Source: an uncultured Bacteroidota bacterium (GTDB lineage: Bacteria; Bacteroidota; Bacteroidia; Flavobacteriales; Flavobacteriaceae). From it: 64,000 bases of DNA. Below, in pieces: positions 58,914 to 64,000 of the stretch. Within the stretch, counting starts at the first letter, position 1. The number at the start of each line of letters is the position of its first letter. A program made the position numbers and the translations under genes. The stretch spans positions 19,447 through 83,446 of the forward strand of contig CABZIT010000002.1 of the NCBI GenBank assembly GCA_902525795.1. Reading direction: 5' to 3'. The notes beneath the pieces are model-generated. The model was not told the origin of the DNA. It ran no database searches and saw nothing but the letters and a program-made list of their open reading frames with translations.

Positions 58914-60317
58914 CTACTTATATCCAAATAGGTTAAATTTTTTTATTTTTTCAGCAACTGCTTTTGGTAAAAGTTTTTCCCATCCTGATTCGTTTTTTTT
59001 GATACTTTCTAAAACTTTATGTGAATAGATTTTAAGCGACTTTTTTTTGAAGTTCTGTACATCAATTACTTTCCCATTAAACTTAAAAAACTTGTAGAGT
59101 TCTTTCATTCTAGGGTGGACTTTTAAATTGTCGCTATTGATAATATTATTATTTTCATCTAAAACAGGATATAAGTATACTTTTAGGCTTTTGAAAAAAA
59201 GTTTTCCAAAAGCCTCAAGAATTCCTCCACTCAAACTGATGTAATACTTTGGATCAAAAATTTGAATTAAATTATTTACACCCATACAAAGTCCAATTTT
59301 CTTTTTTGTGTATAATGAAAAATATTCAGCAAGTCTGTAATATTCTTTGTAATTAGAAATTAATACAGTTTCTCCTAATGATCCTAATAATTTTGCTCTA
59401 TCCATAAAGTCTTTTTCATCAATTTCTCCATCAGACGTTAAATCTGCAAGTGTAATTTCAAAAATCACTATCGTGTCTTTTTTATCAACATGTCTTTCAT
59501 TTAAAAACATGTTTAAAGAACTTCTATACATTTCTTCATTAACTATCGTAACAGGTCTAAATCTACCCCTTAATGCAAGAATATTTTTTTTATAAAGCGC
59601 TGCTGCTGGAAGTATATTATTTCCGTCAGGACCAAACATTACAGCTTCAGTCATCTTATTTTTAACTAGCTCTAAACTTAAAATTCTATTGTCCACATTT
59701 TTAAAAACTGGACCTAAAAAATTAATAGTATCAATTTCAACTTGATCTATATTTAAATGATCATATAATCTTTTAATAATTTTTTTTGGAGTTTGGTTAT
59801 AAAAAAAAGCACTGTGTATTAGGTTTGTTCCTAAAACTCCTAAGGTTTCTTGCTGTTGTTGTGCATTATTTTCCTTAAATCTAACATGTAAAATAATATC
59901 ATTATATTTTTCTTTTGGATCAATTTGAAATCTAATTCCTACCCAACCATGTCCATTGTATTTTTTAGCAAAATCAATAGTAGCTACTGTATTTGCAAAA
60001 CAAAAAAACTTTACATTTTTCTTATTTTTTCTGTCGATTCTTTCTTCAATCAAAGCAGTTTCGTGATTTAGCATTTTAACAAGTCTGTTATGTGTAACAT
60101 ATCTTTTATCATCCTCGATTCCATAAATATCATCACTAAAGCTTTTATCATATGCTGACATTGCTTTAGCAATTGTTCCGGATGCACCACCAACTCTAAA
60201 AAATTGTCTCGCTGTCTCTTGACCTGCCCCTATTTCAGCAAATGTACCATAGATATCAGAATCTAAATTAATCTGCAATGCTTTTTGCTTGATAGAAAGG
60301 ATATTACCTAGGGACAT
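58914..60317 (-). CDS. Conserved protein of unclear function (family often labelled nicotinate-nucleotide adenylyltransferase)
   Basis: YGTFAEIGAGQETARQFFRVGGASGTIAKAMSAYDK N-terminus, recognised from memory as a conserved flavobacterial family. Confidence 0.6.
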   Translation of the reverse strand: MSLGNILSIKQKALQINLDSDIYGTFAEIGAGQETARQFFRVGGASGTIAKAMSAYDKSFSDDIYGIEDDKRYVTHNRLVKMLNHETALIEERIDRKNKKNVKFFCFANTVATIDFAKKYNGHGWVGIRFQIDPKEKYNDIILHVRFKENNAQQQQETLGVLGTNLIHSAFFYNQTPKKIIKRLYDHLNIDQVEIDTINFLGPVFKNVDNRILSLELVKNKMTEAVMFGPDGNNILPAAALYKKNILALRGRFRPVTIVNEEMYRSSLNMFLNERHVDKKDTIVIFEITLADLTSDGEIDEKDFMDRAKLLGSLGETVLISNYKEYYRLAEYFSLYTKKKIGLCMGVNNLIQIFDPKYYISLSGGILEAFGKLFFKSLKVYLYPVLDENNNIINSDNLKVHPRMKELYKFFKFNGKVIDVQNFKKKSLKIYSHKVLESIKKNESGWEKLLPKAVAEKIKKFNLFGYK

Positions 60318-60430
60318 ATCTGTAGTATTTTAAAGCCCATTTCTAAAAAATCGTACCATATACAAATTTATTAAAATAGTGTTATTTGAAGAAGAATAAA
60401 TAGTTTATTTTTATGTGATACTCATTGTAA

Positions 60431-61192
60431 ATGAAAATAAATTTTTTAGGAACTGGAACTTCTCAGGGAATCCCCGTAATAGGGAGTAAACATCCGGTTT
60501 GTTTGAGCCCAGATAAAAAAGATAAAAGACTCAGAACTTCTCTTTTGATAGATTGGAAGGGTGATCATATTATTATCGATTGTGGACCTGATTTTCGCTA
60601 TCAAATGTTAAGATCTAATTGCTCAAAAATTGATGCAATTCTTTTTACTCATGAACATAATGATCATGTCTCAGGATTAGATGATGTTAGGCCATTTTAT
60701 TTTAAATATGGTACTATTCCAATTTATGCAGAAAAAAGGGTATTAAATTCATTGACAAATAGGTTTCCTTATATTTTTAATAAAGTAAATAATATTCCAA
60801 GCGTTCCCTCAGTAAAAATTAACGTTATAAACGATCGGTTTATTTTTAAAAATAAAACAATAATTCCAGTTCGTGCTTTTCATGGTAAGCTTCCAATTTT
60901 TGGATACAGATTTGCAGATTTTGCATATTTTACAGATGTTAAGACAATTGAAGAGTCGGAACTTAAAAAATTAAAAAACTTAAAGGTTCTTGTAATAAAT
61001 GCATTAAGAATCGAAGAACATAAATCACATTTAAATTTGGAAGATGCTATAGCTTTAATTCAGAGAATTAATCCTAAAAAGGCATATTTAACACACGTAA
61101 GCCACAAATTAGGATTTCATGAGGAAATTAAGAGAAGTTTACCCAAGAATATTTTCTTGTCTTATGATGGGTTAGAAATTGAAATTAATTAA
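60431..61192 (+). CDS. MBL-fold metallohydrolase (PhnP-like)
   Basis: FLGTGTSQGIPVIG, FTHEHNDHVSGLDD, HVSHKLGFHEE. Confidence 0.94.
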   Translation: MKINFLGTGTSQGIPVIGSKHPVCLSPDKKDKRLRTSLLIDWKGDHIIIDCGPDFRYQMLRSNCSKIDAILFTHEHNDHVSGLDDVRPFYFKYGTIPIYAEKRVLNSLTNRFPYIFNKVNNIPSVPSVKINVINDRFIFKNKTIIPVRAFHGKLPIFGYRFADFAYFTDVKTIEESELKKLKNLKVLVINALRIEEHKSHLNLEDAIALIQRINPKKAYLTHVSHKLGFHEEIKRSLPKNIFLSYDGLEIEIN

Positions 61193-61829
61193 TTTTTAGC
61201 CAATTCTTAACCGCCTCAATATTTTCCAAACACAAATTATGTTGAGAATCAAATTCTTGATAATTATGATCAATTTTATTTTTTTCAAACCAATCTGAAG
61301 CTTTTCTAGCATATGTTATTGGAATAGTTTGATCAAAAATTCCATGTGAGCAGTAGAACTTGTGATCTTTATATTTATCATTAGAGGCTGGTTTTATTAT
61401 TTCTTCTTGAATTTTTCCACTCAAGGCAATAACTTTTTTATACATATCATAGAAATTTAATGATAAAGCATATGCAAGCATAGCTCCTTGACTAAATCCT
61501 AAAAGAACAATGTTTTTGTTATTGAAATTATATTTTGTAATAATTTCTTTTTGAATAAACTTATTTAGGTTCTCAACTGAATATTTGGCCTGCTCAAAAT
61601 TAGATTTTAGTGAATCATCTGAATCAAAATGTAATGACCACCAACAAAAGGAGTTAATATCTAGGGAATGATTAGCTTGAATAGAAATATACAGATAATC
61701 ATCTCCAAAAAAATCACTTAAGCTGATTAAGTCATTATAATTACTTCCATAACCATGCAGCATAATCAAAATTTTACCATTTTTTTTTTCTAGTGGGTAA
61801 TTTTTGATTAGATACTGATAATTAGACAT
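61185..61829 (-). CDS. Phospholipase/carboxylesterase-family alpha/beta hydrolase
   Basis: IMLHGYGSNYNDLISLSDFF, LLGFSQGAMLAYAL, SHGIFDQTIPI. Confidence 0.92.
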   Translation of the reverse strand: MSNYQYLIKNYPLEKKNGKILIMLHGYGSNYNDLISLSDFFGDDYLYISIQANHSLDINSFCWWSLHFDSDDSLKSNFEQAKYSVENLNKFIQKEIITKYNFNNKNIVLLGFSQGAMLAYALSLNFYDMYKKVIALSGKIQEEIIKPASNDKYKDHKFYCSHGIFDQTIPITYARKASDWFEKNKIDHNYQEFDSQHNLCLENIEAVKNWLKIN

Positions 61830-63078
61830 TAAGTTTTAATTTATTGTTTGAAATAATCCCGTAAACTTTTCCTTTTAGTTTTGTATTTTTAAAAATTGAA
61901 TTTTTTGATTTTGAAAAAATTTCATCTTCAGAAAAAATGTAATCATAATTAGGATTAAATAAAGTGATATCAGCTGATTCACCAATAGAAATAGTTGGAG
62001 AATTTAGTGAAAATATCGATCTTCCTTTTGTTAAAATTTGAATAGCTGATTTCGTTGAAAATAACTTATTTAGAGCCCCAAAACAACTTTCTAAACCTAT
62101 AGTACCAAATGAAGCGTTTTCAAATTCTAAATCTTTTAGTTCTATATTTAAAGGATTGTGATCACATGTCACTAAATCAATAGTACCATCTTTTACCGCT
62201 ATTTTAAGAGATTCTTTATCAGCAACTGACCTTAGTGGGGGTAATACTTTAAAATTTGTATTATAACCACTTAAATATTGATCATCGAAAAATAAGTTAT
62301 GTATTGCCGTGCTACAAGAAATATTAAGCCCTCTTTTTTTAGCATTTCTTATGAGTTCACAAGATTTTTCGGTAGAAATTGTTGGTATATGTAATTTCCC
62401 TCCAGTGTATTCTAGTATTGTTAGATCTCTTTGAATATTTAGGTGTTCAGAAAAGCTTGGAATTGGATTTAATCCAAGTATTGTGCTTGTAATATTTTCG
62501 TTAATAACACCATTTTCTGAGATATCCATAGTATTAGGAAAAGACATGATTGGATAATCAGTGTTGTTTGAATATAGAAGGGCAAGTTTAAGAATATTGG
62601 GATTTTTTAAAGATCTTTTATAGTCTCCGAATGCTATTGCACCACCTTCACCCATATCAAAAATTTCTGACAATTTATTTCCTTCTGATTTTTTTGTTAG
62701 CGATCCTATCGGGTGTGCCGTAACAATATTATTAGCAGATAATAATTTTATATATTCTATTTCTGATCTTTTATCAATAACTGGGTCAGTATTTGGTTGT
62801 ATCCCAATACAAGTGAAACCTGATTTTGAAGCAACATCAAGGGTATTTTTCATGTTCTCTCTCTCTTCAAATCCAGGTTGACCACATGAAATACTGTAGT
62901 CAAACCAACCGACTGAAACATGAAGGTTGTCAAATTTCAATTCTTTATAATTGTTAGAGTTTTTGATTGAATGAGCTATATTTGAAATAACTCCGTTTTT
63001 TATTAATATATCAATCTTTGCATTATGAAATTCACTTTTTTTATCAATAACAATTGCGGATCGAATTAATAAATTCAT
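61822..63078 (-). CDS. Dihydroorotase-like amidohydrolase lacking the HxH motif
   Basis: Dihydroorotase-family architecture (QPGFEERENMKNTLDVASKSGFT, GGKLHIPTISTEKSCELI, DLVTCDHNPLN). Confidence 0.88.
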   Translation of the reverse strand: MNLLIRSAIVIDKKSEFHNAKIDILIKNGVISNIAHSIKNSNNYKELKFDNLHVSVGWFDYSISCGQPGFEERENMKNTLDVASKSGFTCIGIQPNTDPVIDKRSEIEYIKLLSANNIVTAHPIGSLTKKSEGNKLSEIFDMGEGGAIAFGDYKRSLKNPNILKLALLYSNNTDYPIMSFPNTMDISENGVINENITSTILGLNPIPSFSEHLNIQRDLTILEYTGGKLHIPTISTEKSCELIRNAKKRGLNISCSTAIHNLFFDDQYLSGYNTNFKVLPPLRSVADKESLKIAVKDGTIDLVTCDHNPLNIELKDLEFENASFGTIGLESCFGALNKLFSTKSAIQILTKGRSIFSLNSPTISIGESADITLFNPNYDYIFSEDEIFSKSKNSIFKNTKLKGKVYGIISNNKLKLNV

Positions 63079-63107
63079 TTATAAAATTTAAGTAAAAGTA
63101 ATAAAAA

Positions 63108-63881
63108 TTATAATTTGAAATCTAATTTTTCAAATACACCAATTCCAAATAAAGCATAATCATATTTTACCGGATCATTAACATCCAAAGTTCTTAAAAA
63201 TGAGTCTAATTCGATTACTGCTTTGTGGTCGTTTTGTTTTCTTTTTAGAATTCCCATTTTACGTGCAATTCTTCCTGAATGTATATCCAAAGGACATGAT
63301 AAATATTTTGGTTTTATTTTTTTCCATATGCCAAAATCAACCCCTTTGTTATCATCTCTTACCATCCATCTTAAAAACATATTTATTCTTTTTGCGGCTG
63401 ATCCTTTAAACGGATCAGAAATATGTTTTTTTGTTCTATTTAAATGATCTATTTCAAAAAATTTATTTTTGAATTCATGAATGGAATTATGCATTCTTTC
63501 TTTTAAGATATTTTTTGCAAATACACTTTCCAGTCCATCATGATTTGAATAAATATTTTTAATACTTTTTACAAACTGAATCAAATCATATCCATTAAAT
63601 GTTCTATGTTTAAAAGATTCTAATTTTTTTAGATCTGAATCATTATGATTCATTATGAAGTCATAGGGTTTATATCCAAAATATTCAACTATTTTTTTTG
63701 AACTTTTAATAATAGATTTTCTGTTTCCCCAAGCTATTGTTGCGGTTAAAAAGCCGGAAATTTCAATGTCCTCTTTCTTTTGAAATAAATGGGGTATTTG
63801 AATGGGATCTTCTTGGATGAAGGATGGATTATTGTATTTTTCAGATTTATAATCCAAAAATTCTTTAATTTTTAAGCTCAC
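63108..63881 (-). CDS. TIGR02757-family protein
   Basis: NRKSIIKSSKKIVEYF, KRINMFLRWMVRDDNKGVDFGIWKKI, LDIHSGRIARKMGILKRKQND; Bacteroidota conserved family. Start appears to be GTG (63878-63880 by my reading, about 1 nt from the track coordinate). Confidence 0.8.
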   Translation of the reverse strand: MSLKIKEFLDYKSEKYNNPSFIQEDPIQIPHLFQKKEDIEISGFLTATIAWGNRKSIIKSSKKIVEYFGYKPYDFIMNHNDSDLKKLESFKHRTFNGYDLIQFVKSIKNIYSNHDGLESVFAKNILKERMHNSIHEFKNKFFEIDHLNRTKKHISDPFKGSAAKRINMFLRWMVRDDNKGVDFGIWKKIKPKYLSCPLDIHSGRIARKMGILKRKQNDHKAVIELDSFLRTLDVNDPVKYDYALFGIGVFEKLDFKL

Positions 63882-63882
63882 T

Positions 63883-64000
63883 TTTAGCTGATTATTTGTC
63901 CATCATTTATTTTAATTACTCTATCAGATTTTTTTGCAAGTTTTTGATCATGCGTTGCAATCAGAAAGGTATATTTAAAATCTTTTCTTAATTTTAGAAA
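63883..64000 (-). CDS. ABC transporter ATP-binding protein (LolD/FtsE-like), C-terminal fragment cut by window edge
   Basis: Minus strand reads ...FLKLRKDFKYTFLIATHDQKLAKKSDRVIKINDGQIIS*, with the H-loop ATHDQ and terminal RVIKINDGQI. Confidence 0.8.

Overview
The window looks like a low-GC core chromosome segment of a marine-type Flavobacteriia/Bacteroidota genome. It carries about 44 protein genes, one tRNA-Ser(TGA), and partial genes at both edges (leuA C-terminus on the left, an ABC ATPase C-terminus on the right). Recognised blocks are: leuA-leuB; secreted T9SS-type proteins (M43 protease, lamin-tail protein); ftsK-lolA-lptF/G-ribBA; an NhaC-family antiporter with a methionine-gamma-lyase-like enzyme; lpd-tilS; panB; dnaK; ftcD-hutI; fumC; prfB with a canonical programmed +1 frameshift; a CBS-like PLP synthase plus an alpha-oxoamine synthase, possibly a sulfonolipid/capnine pair; uvrA; an ECF sigma factor; and nth-bcp. 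I found no CRISPR array, IS element, prophage or clear defence island. I do not see a convincing new multi-gene system. The observations most worth a second look are: (1) a 49-aa ORF that looks like a signal peptide with a roughly 10-aa mature tail, next to a large T9SS protein of raised GC; (2) the candidate cysteate synthase/cysteate acyltransferase pair; (3) nearly universal tail-to-tail overlaps at convergent gene ends; (4) apparent pseudoenzymes (dihydroorotase-like without HxH, RibBA with a GCHII domain lacking Cys, and a protein family often labelled NaMN adenylyltransferase that lacks the nucleotidyltransferase motif); and (5) several small ORFs missing from the supplied ORF track.
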